DNA of 64,000 bases from Akanthomyces muscarius (Eukaryota; Ascomycota; Sordariomycetes; Hypocreales; Cordycipitaceae), in the NCBI RefSeq assembly GCF_028009165.1, contig NC_079243.1:372001-436000 (forward strand), in the 5' to 3' direction. Shown here one piece after another: positions 1 through 11,219 of this stretch. Both the position numbers and the translations under genes were made by a program. The stretch's first letter is position 1, and every line of letters starts with the position of its first letter. Under the pieces are notes generated by a model. That model worked only from the letters and a program-made list of their open reading frames with translations, made no database searches and was not told the origin of the DNA.

Positions 1-23
1 AGCAAGCTGTCTTTCACCGACTG

Positions 24-103
24 CGCCCCACTATAATTCAGCGTCCGGGACCCATAAACAGCGCCTATATTCTCTGAAAGCCAGTACGAGAGGACACCGA
101 TAA
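24..103 (+). repeat. Dispersed repeat copy A (partner at 62897-62990)
   Basis: This stretch shares an ordered set of blocks with 62897-62990 in the same orientation: CGCCCCACTA, CAGCG, CAGCGCCTATAT and GGAGGACACCGATAAT-like segments, with small indels between them. Neither copy codes for anything visible. The left side may be cut by the window edge. It could be the terminus of an unrecognised element, or a piece of solo repeat. Confidence 0.6.
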
Positions 104-351
104 TGATTTGAAGTGTAGTGCAGGGAGCATCATTAGTCGCTCAGTAGGTATCGAAAGGTATCGAAAAGATGTGTGCCTTCAGCTTTTAAAAACAGCGTCC
201 GAAAGTTTGCGTGCGACAAGTTGCGCACGAGGATATTGGCAGAAGAGCCGAAGCTAAGCGTTGCCTAGTAATGGCTAGAAGTCTGCGATCATCTTTCGGA
301 ACATCAGGTGTGTTCCTTAAGTCGCACAGCTCGCACGATGCACCGGCTACT

Positions 352-1210
352 TCAACCGTAGAACCAGTAGGTGGCAGTGTAGCTGGTGCTGTCGTCGCCA
401 GCAGCCTTGGCGCAACCGTGCGAGTTGCCGCCGGCAGTGACAACACGGTAGACCAGCTTCGCAGGGCCAACAGCATCGCTAGTGGCTCTCAGCTTGAGCC
501 AAGCGACCGCGCCGGTGCCGTCGGGGCCAGTGGACGCCGAGCTGGGAGCGTCGACGGCCTCATCCTTCTTCGCAGTGAGATGGATGGTGCCGTTGTCGAG
601 CACGAACTCGGGGACGCCCTGACTGGTGAAGAAGTGGTGGCCAATGTACTCAAGGGGCCCGTCGATGGCGTCGACGCTGAGGGGCGCAGGCGCGGGGAAG
701 GGTTCGGTTGGCGAGGCGCCGGGGTGGGCAGGATCAACGCGGCCCTGGGCGGAGGAGTCCATATTAAGCGGGAGCTGGTGGTGGGCGAGGACGTCGCCGG
801 GGAGCGCCATGAACTTGTCGGCGGAGAGGGATCGGGGGCCTTGCTTGGGGTAGAAGGGTAGCGCGTCGTAGAGGATGGCGAGGGCGCCGGTGGCTAGGGG
901 CTTGGCACCGACGGCCGAGCAGGTGTAGTTCTGGATGCCGAATCCAAGGGCGATGTGAAGAAGCTTTAGGCCATCGGGGGGGTTGGTGAGTTCCTTGGGG
1001 CCTAAAGTTGTTTGTGTTAGTGGGCTGTTGGGGAGGTGCTGGAGAGTCATTGGAGCCAAGGAGGTGAGAGGAGCGTGTTAATGACTTCAACTTACCGCCG
1101 GAGGCGGGCACAGTAGGAGTCTGGAAGTGCGCCTGAGGAGAAGCGCAGGGCAGCGGCGCAGCGACAGCAGAAGCCGCCGAGGCGAGGAGGATAACAATCT
1201 TGGACAGCAT
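352..1210 (-). CDS. Secreted DUF3455-family protein
   Basis: Two exons, 1210-1096 and 1001-352, joined across a 94-nt intron (donor GTAAGT, acceptor TTTAG), give 254 aa. Residues 1-18 form a signal peptide (hydrophobic core IVILLASAASAVAA, Ala-x-Ala cleavage), so the protein is secreted. The rest matches the DUF3455 pattern of fungal secreted proteins: a PPxGLKLLHIALG start, the QNYTC motif, a GALAILYD strand and a C-terminal YWFYG end. The biochemical role of DUF3455 is unknown. Some databases label members 'malate dehydrogenase-like', which the sequence does not support. The start is the only ATG that gives a signal peptide. Confidence 0.85.
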
Positions 1211-1454
1211 CTTTGCAACGGGTTATCGCTGCGGAGTGTGGGTTGGTAGACAGGGGAGGGATGCAAAATGCAGAACTGAAGAGACAATGTCTTGGATACG
1301 ACGATGTGACTGTAATGGGGATCTGAGTTGAGATGGCCGCAAAGGGACAGGATTGTCTCCGATATAAGTATCCGTATGTGTAAAATAGGGAGGGAATGGA
1401 AAGTCGGGTGTGGTCAATCTATAAATTCAACAACGACATTGACAACGATAAGAA

Positions 1455-1502
1455 GACAACCAGACAAGAGGACAACCAGACAAGAGGACAACCAGACAAG
1501 AG
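1455..1502 (+). repeat. 16-bp tandem repeat, 3 copies
   Basis: The unit GACAACCAGACAAGAG occurs three times without mismatch, followed by a partial fourth copy. It lies about 250 bp upstream of the DUF3455 start codon. Confidence 0.95.
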
Positions 1503-2741
1503 GACAAGAACAGGAGCCGACGAAACGGCCAGGTAGCCAGAAGGTCAAACAACCCGTCAGAAATATTAACAAGTTGCTCACAAACCACGGCCAAAACAGC
1601 ACACAGGCACAAATGGACAGCTACTACATCGCTGGCAATGGACAGCCGAAGAGTTACTAGCTACCAACCAGCCGACAAGAACATCTTGGACAGGAAGTCA
1701 CAAAGACACAAGAGCACAAAAGAACGGCTGGAAAGCAGGACGAAACCATACAAACGCAGTACTAACATCGCAAAGAAGGCCGCACTAAGATAAGATCCAG
1801 CGGCTTCTACTGTACTTGTATTGGAAATTTTGAGTGAAATTGCAATATAGCGAATGTTAGTTTCTCTGTGCCTTGCTCTGTAGCTTCTGAATAGCCTTGC
1901 GTAGGAATGGCCGGTTTGACTATATTTGTTCTGCTTACCGGTACTCCTTCCCGCTTCAATGGTGCTCACTGAGACGCAGAACTTGGGGGCCAAACTTGAG
2001 GCTCCGTCGTCGCCATCGTCGCAGAGGAGCGCGGTATGGAAGCAGCGGGATAATGATTTGCTATCACCCGGAGTCCATGGAGTCTCCCTTAGAATGTCTT
2101 AGCCCAGCACAGTCTGACACCAGCCGCCGAATGTTATCATTGAACAGAGGTGCGTGCCATGCTCAATACTTCCGACTGCACTAGCTGGCGAGGTCGATTA
2201 GCTCCTTAGCCTAGCCGGGTCATCCAAGTGCAATACCCAACAGGCAACTTCGATAATGATAGCCTCACCAATCAAATTATCTTTGATAGATAATGCTGGG
2301 TAGCAGTTTTATGATGAAATTTGCCGACAGCAACAATAGAGAACCTATTTCTTGCAACATTGGGAAATGCGACCGTACCAACGTCTGCTCTGCCAAACCA
2401 GCTAAGCGCACTGACCCGTAAATGGCTAGCACCAGCACAATTGGGCGTGCGTACTATGGAAAAGATACCATCACGCGCCAATAGCGGTTGAGGTCATTGA
2501 GGCTCGTCTGTTAGGCGTTGGAAGTAATTTAGGAGTAAAGATCATATGTCCGCGTCAACATCATCAAAATTTGCCTAGACTACTCCGTCACAAGGCACGC
2601 TAGTGCAGCCAGGTACGTTTATCAGGTGGGTTTGGGTGGGTACCTTCAAGAACTGTGCAGTACTAGGTAGGGCTTGTTCTAGGCAACATTTGCTTGGCTT
2701 GACAGCCTAGCAAACCGCAGCGAAAGGGGTTTTCTTCCCTG

Positions 2742-2747
2742 TATAAA
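2742..2747 (+). promoter_or_regulatory. TATA box of the TPR/BTB gene
   Basis: TATAAA lies 71 bp before the ATG at 2813. The first AUG downstream of it, at 2773, is in another frame and opens a 40-codon frame that overlaps the main start, which could act as an uORF. Confidence 0.55.
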
Positions 2748-2812
2748 GCTTGTTGCCCATCCTCACCCCGCAATGACTCTCCAGCGCTTCGCTCGTTGCA
2801 CCACAGACTACA

Positions 2813-3805
2813 ATGCGATGGACTCAGCATACCGATTATCAAGGGACTGGGATCGCGACGGACGAGAGCAGTTATCAGCCTGCAACTGCTAAGGGACGAC
2901 AGGAATTGGAAAGGTTGCTCGAATCCTACATACTCGAAATGCCAGACGTTAAACTGGTCGCGGTCCGGCAGAAGGCTGAATTGTATTTGGACAGTGATCA
3001 GCATACCGAAGCACGACAACTGCTTGAAGAAGCAGTTGATTATTTCAGCCAACGAGGCATGGCGATCACAGCGGCGTGTTTTCAACCTTTGTTGTCTCTC
3101 TGGGTACAAGCGCTGCAGACTGACGGTCGGCATGCCCAAGCGCGACAACTCGTCGACGAGATCCTCGAGTCGTTCAAACAAACGGGCAACAAAGCGGACG
3201 AGCCGTGGCTAGCACCCTGCATCGAGCACATGATATTTCATAGTATCAGCAGTGGTGAGACAGAACTAGCTTGGCAACTTATTGAACGCACTTTCGACTC
3301 CTACGAACTTGAAAACCTTGCTTGGAAGACACAATTTGGACTTCTCGACTTATTCGTTAACATATATCGAGAGCACCCAAGCGCCCTCAGAACAGCATCC
3401 CCGCTTACTCTTGCCCCGAGCCAACCTATCTTGCGTCTTCTTTATGAGAAGGAAAGCCTACCCGCCAGCTATCGAGCATTGCTCTCGCACAGTTTGCGTG
3501 ATTCCTCAAGAGACCATTTACTCACCAAGTTGAAGAACGGATCAATTTCCCTTGAAGTTCATTCCGATATTTTGAAGTTTTGGTCAGAGTACTTCGAAGC
3601 CAGGTTGTCCGGTCGATGGAACCAGGAGGACATACGAGTTGAGAATGACTTGTCCGACGAATCCATCACCAGGGTATTCTCGGATTTCTTCTACTCTGGC
3701 TTATATACGGAGACTGATTGTGAGAAACAAAAACAAGATTTTGTCGTTGCTGACTTCTACAAGATTACGAAGTTGAAATCGGCACTAAACATCGAATGGG
3801 AATAG
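2813..3805 (+). CDS. TPR-like protein with C-terminal BTB-like domain
   Basis: Uninterrupted 330-aa frame. Residues about 25-190 are strongly helical with TPR-like pairs: repeated A-x-x-L-x-x-x-x-L spacing, a segment EARQLLEEAVDYF, then ARQLVDEILESFKQTG. Residues about 235-300 look like a BTB/POZ fold: the DILKFWSEYFEARLSG strand-helix, which in BTB proteins follows 'VHS/VHK', then a FSDFFYSGLY helix equivalent to the conserved '..YLYTG' region. BTB proteins often serve as dimerising adaptors for cullin ubiquitin ligases, so an adaptor role is possible but inferred. An AUG at 2773 in another frame precedes the start, so a small upstream intron or a frameshift at the 5' end cannot be excluded. 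Confidence 0.65.
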   Translation: MRWTQHTDYQGTGIATDESSYQPATAKGRQELERLLESYILEMPDVKLVAVRQKAELYLDSDQHTEARQLLEEAVDYFSQRGMAITAACFQPLLSLWVQALQTDGRHAQARQLVDEILESFKQTGNKADEPWLAPCIEHMIFHSISSGETELAWQLIERTFDSYELENLAWKTQFGLLDLFVNIYREHPSALRTASPLTLAPSQPILRLLYEKESLPASYRALLSHSLRDSSRDHLLTKLKNGSISLEVHSDILKFWSEYFEARLSGRWNQEDIRVENDLSDESITRVFSDFFYSGLYTETDCEKQKQDFVVADFYKITKLKSALNIEWE

Positions 3806-4736
3806 ACATATCTTTGTAGGTACAATAGAGAATCTACACTATGCTAGTTCAAACGCTACTATGTGACGTCATGCGATGGCCTTTTTCGTGACAGTCACTA
3901 CATGTAGGCAAGGCTCTAGTTCTTGACGTGGCCTCGACTACCTCGAAAGCGCTGGGCTCCCTCTGAGTACTTGTAATCGGTAATTTTGATCTGGCTGTGA
4001 CGGTATCGAACCGCGGGCGGGGCTTCAAGATCAACTGCGAAATGCCATCTCGCTGGAGGTGCTTAATGAAAGACATTGTGTTAAAATAGAAGATTGCATC
4101 ATTCAGACATTAAAATAAACCGTAAGGTTGCGGTCTGAGTTCTGGTTACTGGTTTCTGCAAAGAGACAGGCCTGGCAGGAACCTTTTTACGGAAAACATC
4201 CCGCAGCACGGCTGATGGTAGACCGCATCGGCCTGGGGAGGTTTGTTCTAATGGCGTTTACTGGGAGGATTTGATTGGTCGCCGTACAAAGTCCGCAGAG
4301 CCTTGAGCAGCATGTGCAAGGCACGAAACGCGGCCCTGCAAAGCTCATTTTGCCTCGAAGCGCCGCAGCACAGCACGGCTTCTATTGGGTTGGGTAATAC
4401 TGCACTTCAATAGTAAGTCTCAATACCGTGCTTCAGTACTTTTGCGTGCCACTATTTCCGGATGCTGCACCTGTAAGGCTTACACCCACGGGCGTAGATC
4501 CGGAACCAGTAACGCTCCACCTGGAAGTCGACAGTCCCGAAGAATTGCATCAACTCTGTCGATTCAAGATTGCAAACCGTAACCGAAAATCCCCAATTCT
4601 GCCCGCCCACCAGATGCAGCAGCTGATTGCAAAACTTCTACCGGGTAGCTTATTCCTTCCTTCGCTCCAGAGGACAGCTACTAATCAGGGGGCTATCGAC
4701 GTGTCTAAAAAGCCCAGGGCCCCAGCTGGAGCACTA
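3806..4736. other. Intergenic, no confident gene
   Basis: No gene supported. An open frame at 4428-4811 (+) runs into the left terminal repeat of the adjacent transposon, so at least its 3' end is transposon DNA. Confidence 0.5.
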
Positions 4737-4793
4737 ACGTCAGCCACCCACTTCTTGGCCCTACCCACCTCTCGGCAGCGTTTTACACCAAAA
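4737..4793 (+). repeat. Left terminal inverted repeat
   Basis: Begins right after a TA and contains CACCCACTTCTTGGCCCTAC. It is the reverse complement of 5502-5558 apart from two substitutions and a one-base indel. Confidence 0.9.
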
Positions 4794-5501
4794 CACACAC
4801 TTTTAATCTAGCTATATTATAGCTACTATAGCAAGTTAAAATATACTAAAATATAGATAATATAGTTTCTAATTTAGTATCTACTATATAAAGATATTAA
4901 TATTTTTTATTAGATAGTTGTTTTTAAAAAGATTTTTAAAGTTAAGGAAAATAATTTACTAGTTATTCTACCTATTTTATTTTTATATTTATTTTTTAAA
5001 TATCTTCTTTAATAGATATATAGTTTTAATAAAATAATTATATAAAACTCTTTTACTTATAATCTATATAAAAAGGATTTTTTCTTATTTTTAATAAAAG
5101 TCTAATAATAGTTTAATATAAAGTACTTTTTTAAAATTCTTTTTTACTCTCTTTTTTAGATTTTCTTAAATATCTTTATATATATTAGATAAGAAGACTA
5201 TTTATTAATAGACTTTATAGTATATATTCTTATATAATTATCTATATTTTTTTAATTATTATATATAAATACACTAAATAGTTAAATAAAAGATAAAAGT
5301 GTTAAGATCTCCTAGTACTTTATATATAAACCTTAACACTTTTTTATTTTATTTTAAAAGAATTATTACTATTTAGAAGAATTTAGTTTAAGTATAAAAA
5401 ATGTAGAGTATATAGAAATCTATAGAAAGAAATTACCTAATAATATTATCTATTCTATATATAAAAAGTGGGCTTAGGGTAAGTGGGTAAAAAGTGGTAC
5501 T

Positions 5502-5558
5502 TTTGGTGTAAAAACGCTGCCGAGATGTGGGTAGGGCCAAGAAGTGGGTGGCCGACGT
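5502..5558 (-). repeat. Right terminal inverted repeat
   Basis: Partner of 4737-4793, ending just before the TA at 5559-5560. Confidence 0.9.
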
Positions 5559-5789
5559 TACTCCACACCTGTACCAAACAGTGGGCGCTTACCCGGAGGC
5601 TTTGAGTGGTCCGGGGGAACAAAAAAAAAATCCATGGCGTAGTTCTTATGCAGGTAGGTGTATGTCACTGAAACCACAACAACACTGGTGTAAGCATTCA
5701 TGGCAGATGTAGACCGTTACTCATGACGGTGGAATTTTCTTCTCTCTATCACGCTGCGACATCCCGCTCGTTTTCGATACAACACGATC

Positions 5790-6272
5790 ATGAAATTAAG
5801 CGAAGGCAATCTCGCGTTGTTGCAGGCTACGCCGTCGCGCTCTCCATCACCAGAAAATTCAGAAGAAGAGCAGCTCGCCGAGATAATGCGCGAGTGCAAC
5901 GCTTACGCAACACGGCTGAAGCGACAGGGCCGCGCAGACTGCCTCGCCCGCCAGAACCTCGTTTTGGCCGAAGGGCGCCTGCGCCGAGCAGACGGCAAGG
6001 AAATTCCCCCAAAAATGACAACGTGGCAAGACATAGAGCGATCTTTAGCTGCCGAGTTCGCACCGTTGCCGACCAATCTCGCCCAGGCGAGGAAGCTCCC
6101 GCCTCGCAGCAGTCAGGCGCGGCTCCAACAGAAAAGAATAGATGAACGGCACGTCCAGCGCCACCCGTCGTGGCCTGTTTATTGGGACTCGACGATGGAA
6201 AATGAGTTTTCAGTTTTTTACGCGGGATTGGCTGTAGACACAGACCATGACAGTTTGGTAGTTCTTAGTTAG
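5790..6272 (+). CDS. Hypothetical protein, 160 aa
   Basis: Single open frame starting at an ATG. The N-terminus is Ser/Pro/Glu-rich, followed by a basic, probably helical stretch (about residues 30-115) with Arg/Lys-rich segments such as RLKRQGRADCLARQNL. I recognise no family. It sits between the transposon and a membrane-protein gene, and no TATA box or intron helps decide whether it is expressed. It could also be a chance frame or an exon of a longer gene. Confidence 0.3.
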   Translation: MKLSEGNLALLQATPSRSPSPENSEEEQLAEIMRECNAYATRLKRQGRADCLARQNLVLAEGRLRRADGKEIPPKMTTWQDIERSLAAEFAPLPTNLAQARKLPPRSSQARLQQKRIDERHVQRHPSWPVYWDSTMENEFSVFYAGLAVDTDHDSLVVLS

Positions 6273-6662
6273 CACTAGAGCCGTCCTCTCACGCCAACTT
6301 GCAACCATAGACGCCAACTTGATGATCCGCATGCATCTAACAGAGATCGAGAAAATCTGCACCGATGCAGACGGCACATTTCTGCCCGCAGGCGACCCCC
6401 AGAGGTGGTACAAAAGCTGGACAAAAAAGCGGTGCACTCTCTCTCCGAGGCCGCACCCAACTCCATCCAAGTTCAAGAAGCAACATTTGGCAACTCGGTG
6501 TCAATTTGCTGTGGATTACCTGCAGCCTGTAGGACGTTCAATCAGCCTAGTGCTCCGCGCCTGTGCCCCGTCGCAGACGGCTACCACAGTATAAGCCAGA
6601 ACCCTGCTACTCGGCCGGCGAACGATATAGTCCACGACCCATTCGGCTCAACTGTTTATTTC

Positions 6663-7482
6663 ATGTGCGAATTTTGCACAATGCGAATGCGAAAATTGTT
6701 ACTGCTTGCTCCGTTGGCAAATCTTGCTATGAGTATCTCTTTGGTGGCCTTGCTCACCTTGACGTATACAAAACTCAATGTTCCAAGTCAACTATTTTTT
6801 CGCGTGAGTGCATTTCTGATAGTAGCACAAAGTGCTGATACTCTAAGCTGCGATAGTTTGACAAGCGGGATTTGGCTAATACTCTGTGAGGCTTTAGCAC
6901 AAGCCAACTTCATTTGGTTCGCAAACCCGAATCGCAAGAGACGCTCGCGAAGACTCGCCAACTCTAACTCCTTCTTCATTGGTCGTAATCATTGAACCGC
7001 CCGGGTGTGCAGGCTTGAGTTGTCACCTTACGCGAACTCTATATGGTGCATTACAGAGGGGTGCAACCGACACCAGCTTATCTGGATTGTCCCCTTCGCA
7101 ACCATTCAACGACAAAATCACCACTATCAGTAGGGCAATATACGTAAGGCAGGTCCTGTTACTTGGCTTTAATGTTCTCTCACTTGCTCTTCACGCGTTA
7201 CTATTATACTTCAAAGCCTCGCGGAAGTCCCTCGGGCTGATGATGGTCATGTCTCTCATTCTGGCCATATATGCCACCAGTCTTCGAGCGTACGCCAGCC
7301 ACGCAGCTGTTAAACTAGTGGAAGACTTGGATGATCCGGAATATAAGTTTGACCATTCTGCGCAACTTGTTTTTATTTTTGAGATGCTTGGCTGGGCAGC
7401 AGTGGTGTTTGCGTGGTGTGGCGTGGAATTTTGGGCTCTTTGGCTTATTGCTGTATCGTATCCTAATGTGGCAGCGGGCTGA
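6663..7482 (+). CDS. Four-pass integral membrane protein
   Basis: Exon 1 (6663-6803) joins exon 2 (6898-7482) across a 94-nt intron with donor GTGAGT, a GGCTAATAC branch site and acceptor TTTAG. The splice restores one frame of 241 aa. Four hydrophobic segments are visible: about residues 10-32 (LLLLAPLANLAMSISLVALL), 103-125, 131-153 and 180-210, with a polar loop of about 70 aa between the first and second. The layout is like other small fungal tetraspan proteins (Sur7/PalI-like or 'integral membrane protein' families), but no diagnostic motif is seen, so function is unknown. Two more unrelated tetraspan-type genes lie in this window. Confidence 0.65.
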
Positions 7483-8334
7483 TCCTACTGTCCGCATTTT
7501 CTCCTGGCTTGATATATCATGATTTATACTTTATTCGGTTGCATTGGAAAAAAGTCTGCGTGAATCAACGCCGGAAGAGGCTTAGCCTGCCACAGATCAA
7601 ACCTAGAACAGCACCTCGAAAACCGGCACACGTATAACGAACCAGGCCACTCCAACCAATTCCCTCTTCACTTCCACAATCATCAATCACTTGCTGCTCA
7701 ACCTCGGGCAGTTTCAAATTACCGCATGAACATCCACCACTTGTTGTGGTTTCACGGAGCCAAATAGGTGGTCGAGGGGCTCTTGTACCTCTAATATCCT
7801 CGTCAATGCGCATGGAACCGTGAAGCTCTGTAAGTCTACGCATGAAAAAAGTAAAACAATTAACTAACTCGAAATAGGGGGCCAAGATTCTCTTCAGGAG
7901 CGATTCAATATGAATGAAGCTACAGTGCTCACAATGAAGCTTATACAAGGGTATGCTAATGAAGATGGCCGACTCGGGCTAAAGAAGCCTGACCGTTGTC
8001 CGCTTGGCTTCGACTTTCTCCGTGCACTTGAACGGATGATGAGCATCGATGGTCTAGAAAAGGTACGCTTGAGTGTAAATTGAAGCTGTCAAGGTCATAA
8101 TGACGGTAGGCAATTCTGTTGCTACTTGCGCCAAAATCAAGATTAAGTAAGCTGGGTTTTGCACATGCTGTTTCAGAAAGACAATTGAGGGACAGTGCTT
8201 GTATTGCATATCAGTATAGTTTAATGTCTTCTTGAGGCTTCACATTGCCCATCTCCGGGCCCTCTTCCTCATTGCTTTCGCTAGTTGCGTTGCAGCCTGT
8301 GCGCGGTGTATTCTTTTGCGAGTGTTTCTAGCCA
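7483..8334. other. Intergenic, no confident gene
   Basis: A 57-codon frame starting at 7911 (+) reads like protein and ends near a possible donor (GTACGC), but I find no partner exon. A 127-codon minus frame at 7565-7948 has no support. This may be a degraded gene. Confidence 0.4.
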
Positions 8335-8877
8335 CTATTTAATTGAACCCCAACGAAGCCCTAGCCCTCTTCTGTCTTTGCAGTCGCGGTGGTTACGGCC
8401 TGTTCCCCCAGCAGGTCCTCGACGCCTGTTCCTCGTCAGCGTTGAGCTGCGCCATGGTACCAATGTGGCACGTGTTGTCGTTTGAGCGGGACTTAAAGAT
8501 GGATTTATGTATGCCGACAGCTGGAGGATGTCCAATTCAGGCGTTGAAAAAATGTCGAGAGGCGGGAGGCCTTCCATCGCCGAACTTGGAAGTGAGACAA
8601 CGGATGCCGCATTTGAAAAGCTAGAGGCACCATTCATCGAAGGACTTTCAGTGAGACTGGCTCTCAAACTTGATGCATACCGACGAAATTCTTCGAAGTC
8701 GGGCTTTGGGGGAAGGTGTGTCGTCGCAATTTGATCCACCCCGTACTCGTTCCATTCTGGACAGAAGTCATCATTGGCGTTGAAGGTGTGCCTTCTATTT
8801 TCCGTTTCCATGTAAATCGGAATTCGAGCAGTGTAATCTGTATTGCCGGATGACTCTCGTTTTATATTTGCGAGCAT
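8335..8877 (-). CDS. Hypothetical protein, 180 aa
   Basis: Single frame from an ATG at 8877. The first 130 residues look natural: mixed acidic/aromatic composition, Ser-rich middle, and a segment PPLDIFSTPELDILQLSAYI that may form amphipathic helices. The last 45 residues are Arg-rich and low in information, so the true C-terminus may be spliced differently. No signal peptide, membrane segment or known domain. Confidence 0.4.
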   Translation of the reverse strand: MLANIKRESSGNTDYTARIPIYMETENRRHTFNANDDFCPEWNEYGVDQIATTHLPPKPDFEEFRRYASSLRASLTESPSMNGASSFSNAASVVSLPSSAMEGLPPLDIFSTPELDILQLSAYINPSLSPAQTTTRATLVPWRSSTLTRNRRRGPAGGTGRNHRDCKDRRGLGLRWGSIK

Positions 8878-9798
8878 AGTTTAAACACGTTTTGGATCTC
8901 TGGATAACTTGAATGTGATATAGGCCAAAACGCAGGCAGAAGATTCCACGCCCAATCAAGATAGAAAATCCAAAGAAGTGAAGGCGAGAGTGTCGGGGAG
9001 AGGTGATGCCATATGATATATCTCTAAAATTGGACCGAGCAAAGACTAACGTTAAGATCTAGTTCACAGAAACCTAAGACATCGCATCCTTCACAATGCA
9101 GATGTCCGTTTCCTGCTTCCGCGCCGCCCTAGCGCGTGGTGGGCGGGACTCAAAACCGTGCTAGGGTCAACAAAGGTATTCTTGGTTGCTAAGCCATGCT
9201 GCCTGGCGTAGCAACATGGGTCCGATAAGATGACTTAATGCCTACTACATTCACTCATCCATTCCTCATTCAAGTTGCCCGAGTGACATCAGTGTTCCCG
9301 GGGCGGTTCAAATTATGAAGAGGACGATCGACAAAGGTAGCTCTGGTAGCTTCTCCCGCCGCTACAAGTCGTCGTCCACTCTTCCACAATGCGTCCCACA
9401 TACAGCCCTCGCCCTTCGAGCATTTCCTGCCAGTCAGAAATTTCCTTCAATTTACTTAAAAATGAATTTTTGATGCCAAAGCCACGAAAAGTGGTTTTGG
9501 AGTCCTCCATTCGCTCTCAAGGTCGCTCACTTAAAGCTCCTTTCGGCCACCCATGCTGGTTTTATCATAACTCTGACATGCCTTCCGGGAGTGATCATTC
9601 TAGTTTGTTGGCTGATGAGAAGCCAATCTGTAGCCCTACTGCAACCGGGTACAGTACAAGAATTTCCTTTTATTTTCCGGTAGCCTAGTGTCTCGACTAT
9701 CACATCAAAACAGTTTCCTACCAATAGCCTCCAGCCACTCCCTGCGCCCACGCTGGTGCTTCACACATCTTGCGCCCAGACGAACGCCCCGACAGCAA
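8878..9798. other. Intergenic, no confident gene
   Basis: A 65-codon frame from an ATG at 9510 to 9313 (-) has protein-like composition (FLSKLKEISDWQEMLEGRG) but no recognisable family. It may be a remnant exon. The 3' region of the neighbouring minus-strand gene also lies here. Confidence 0.4.
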
Positions 9799-11219
9799 TT
9801 ATCCACCGGACGGCTTCTTCGTATTGAGCCCAACACCGTGGCTGCGCAAGGCTTTGATCACAGCCTCGGCTGACTTTGCCTCCCCGAACGACAACACTAC
9901 AGTCGTTCCGCCATAACCAGAATCAAGAAAAAAAGAATTCGACTCCGTCTCCGCCCTCACCTGCTCTTGCAGCTGCATCTCCATATTATCCGTTAACCAA
10001 TCTCTAGTATGAGCCACGTCAATGAGACGAGATGCTTCTCCGCGCACAGCCTAGCTCGCAAAGCCAGCCCTCTGCTCCACTTCCGGGAGCGAAACGGGCG
10101 ACCACAAAGCTTGAAAAGGGTCAATTGCTCCTGCTGGTGTGCCGATACTTGTTGCCTCGCCGACAGTGTCCTCATTAATCGTCAGTTTGACTTCTGAGCC
10201 CAAAACGTTTTTACGCCTTTTGATTGCCATATTGCCAGCTGTTGCTTTATGCTGTCTTTTCGCGGATGTCAGCGGTGCTGCACCGGCTCCCGGCGACGCT
10301 GCCTTGGGCCCTTCTACTTCGAACTGAAGCAGTCCCCGCAGGAAGTCAGCCTCGGAAACCTTATCTGAAGGATTGAAGAACATCCATTTCATTAGCTTTT
10401 TTCTTCAGGGCGTCGCCGGTTTGGCGCTGGGCTTACCGGACACTGTTGTTACTTCACCTTTGTCTGAGCCGATGAACTGCGTTTTCGATCCTGCATTTGG
10501 AAGAACATTATCACCGAAGTCCCTGTGTGGTTTCTTGCGCTTTGTACTCCCAAGTCCTGGCTTTCCAGTGCTTGATGTCTCGCCGGCAATGTCCCCTGTA
10601 CTGGGTAGTACAGTTGTAGATCTGATACTCCGTCTTTGCCGCCTTAGGCCGTTGGTAGCAGGTGCATCCGCGCCGCGAGTCTGTCTCTTGGCTTTTCCGG
10701 CAAGTTTTTCGCTTATGATTGCTTGGCCGATCGGAGCTTCACTTCCATCGTCTGAGGCGGGTATGACGATCTCGACGCGAGAAGTGTTATGAGCCGCTGT
10801 TTTAGTTTGCGATAGATCCTGTGAGTCCGGGGTTCGCCCAATCTTAGGTGCGTTTGTTGCCAGTCCAGCGCCGCAGAAAACGATACCAGTCGTGGACGGA
10901 GGGGCCGCACTCTGCAGAAACACTGCACCGCGATGATTCTTAGCATGTTCTTGACCATGATCCTCCATAAGACCGGGTATACTAGCATTTGCGCCGCTAC
11001 TAGCCTTGGCGTCTCCAGCCACTGTTTGCAAATTCTCTGTGTGCTTCTGATCAGCTTTGTATTAGTATGCGCTGCTATTGTTGACCTACCAGTATGACCT
11101 CCGTCATTTGTTTTGTCCAAGGTAACAACTGGCACCTGGGGCACAAGGCCAAATGCAACAGGCTTGGAGTTTTGAGCGGCCGAGCTCTCCGCTGCTGGAG
11201 TTGTTTCGACTTTTACCAT
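9799..11219 (-). CDS. Basic low-complexity protein with in-frame TAG
   Basis: Three exons read from the minus strand: 11219-11090, 11036-10437 and 10364-10051. The introns are 53 and 72 nt, with donors GTAGGT and GTAAGC, branch sites TACTAAT and GCTAAT, and acceptors CACAG and TTCAG. They give 347 aa ending at a TAG (10053-10051). The same frame stays open past this stop for another 83 codons to 9799, with protein-like sequence. The gene is therefore either truncated, a pseudogene, or spliced in a way I cannot see. The product is Ser/Thr/Lys/Arg-rich and probably disordered, with basic clusters (STKRKKPHRD, IKRRKN) that suggest nuclear targeting. No domain recognised. Confidence 0.5.

Larger units (their letters stand above)
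1211..2812. other. Intergenic, no confident gene
   Basis: This 1.6-kb stretch holds the promoter of the DUF3455 gene, a short 16-bp tandem repeat and the promoter of the TPR/BTB gene. A 110-codon open frame on the minus strand at 1661-1993 has no homology I recognise and no clear promoter, so I do not call it. Confidence 0.6.
4737..5558. mobile_element. Decayed TIR DNA transposon (Fot1/Pogo or Tc1-mariner type) with RIP-like AT-rich core
   Basis: Terminal inverted repeats of about 57 bp match almost perfectly: left 4737-4793 against the complement of 5502-5558. They differ by about two substitutions and one inserted T. Both ends are flanked by the dinucleotide TA (4735-4736 and 5559-5560), the target duplication of Tc1/mariner-type elements. 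The 0.7 kb between the repeats is extremely AT- and TpA-rich and has no reading frame, as expected after repeat-induced point mutation. At 822 bp it could be a MITE or an internally deleted copy. The TIR starts ACGTC(A/G)GCCACCC, but I cannot match it to a named family. Confidence 0.85.

Noticed and set aside
211..861. 216-codon plus-strand frame
   Set aside because: It lies antisense to the DUF3455 gene, which has a signal peptide, splice sites and a family match. The plus frame is a shadow of GC-rich codons.
4428..4811. 127-codon plus-strand frame
   Set aside because: Its 3' end runs through the transposon's left terminal repeat, and no homology supports the rest.
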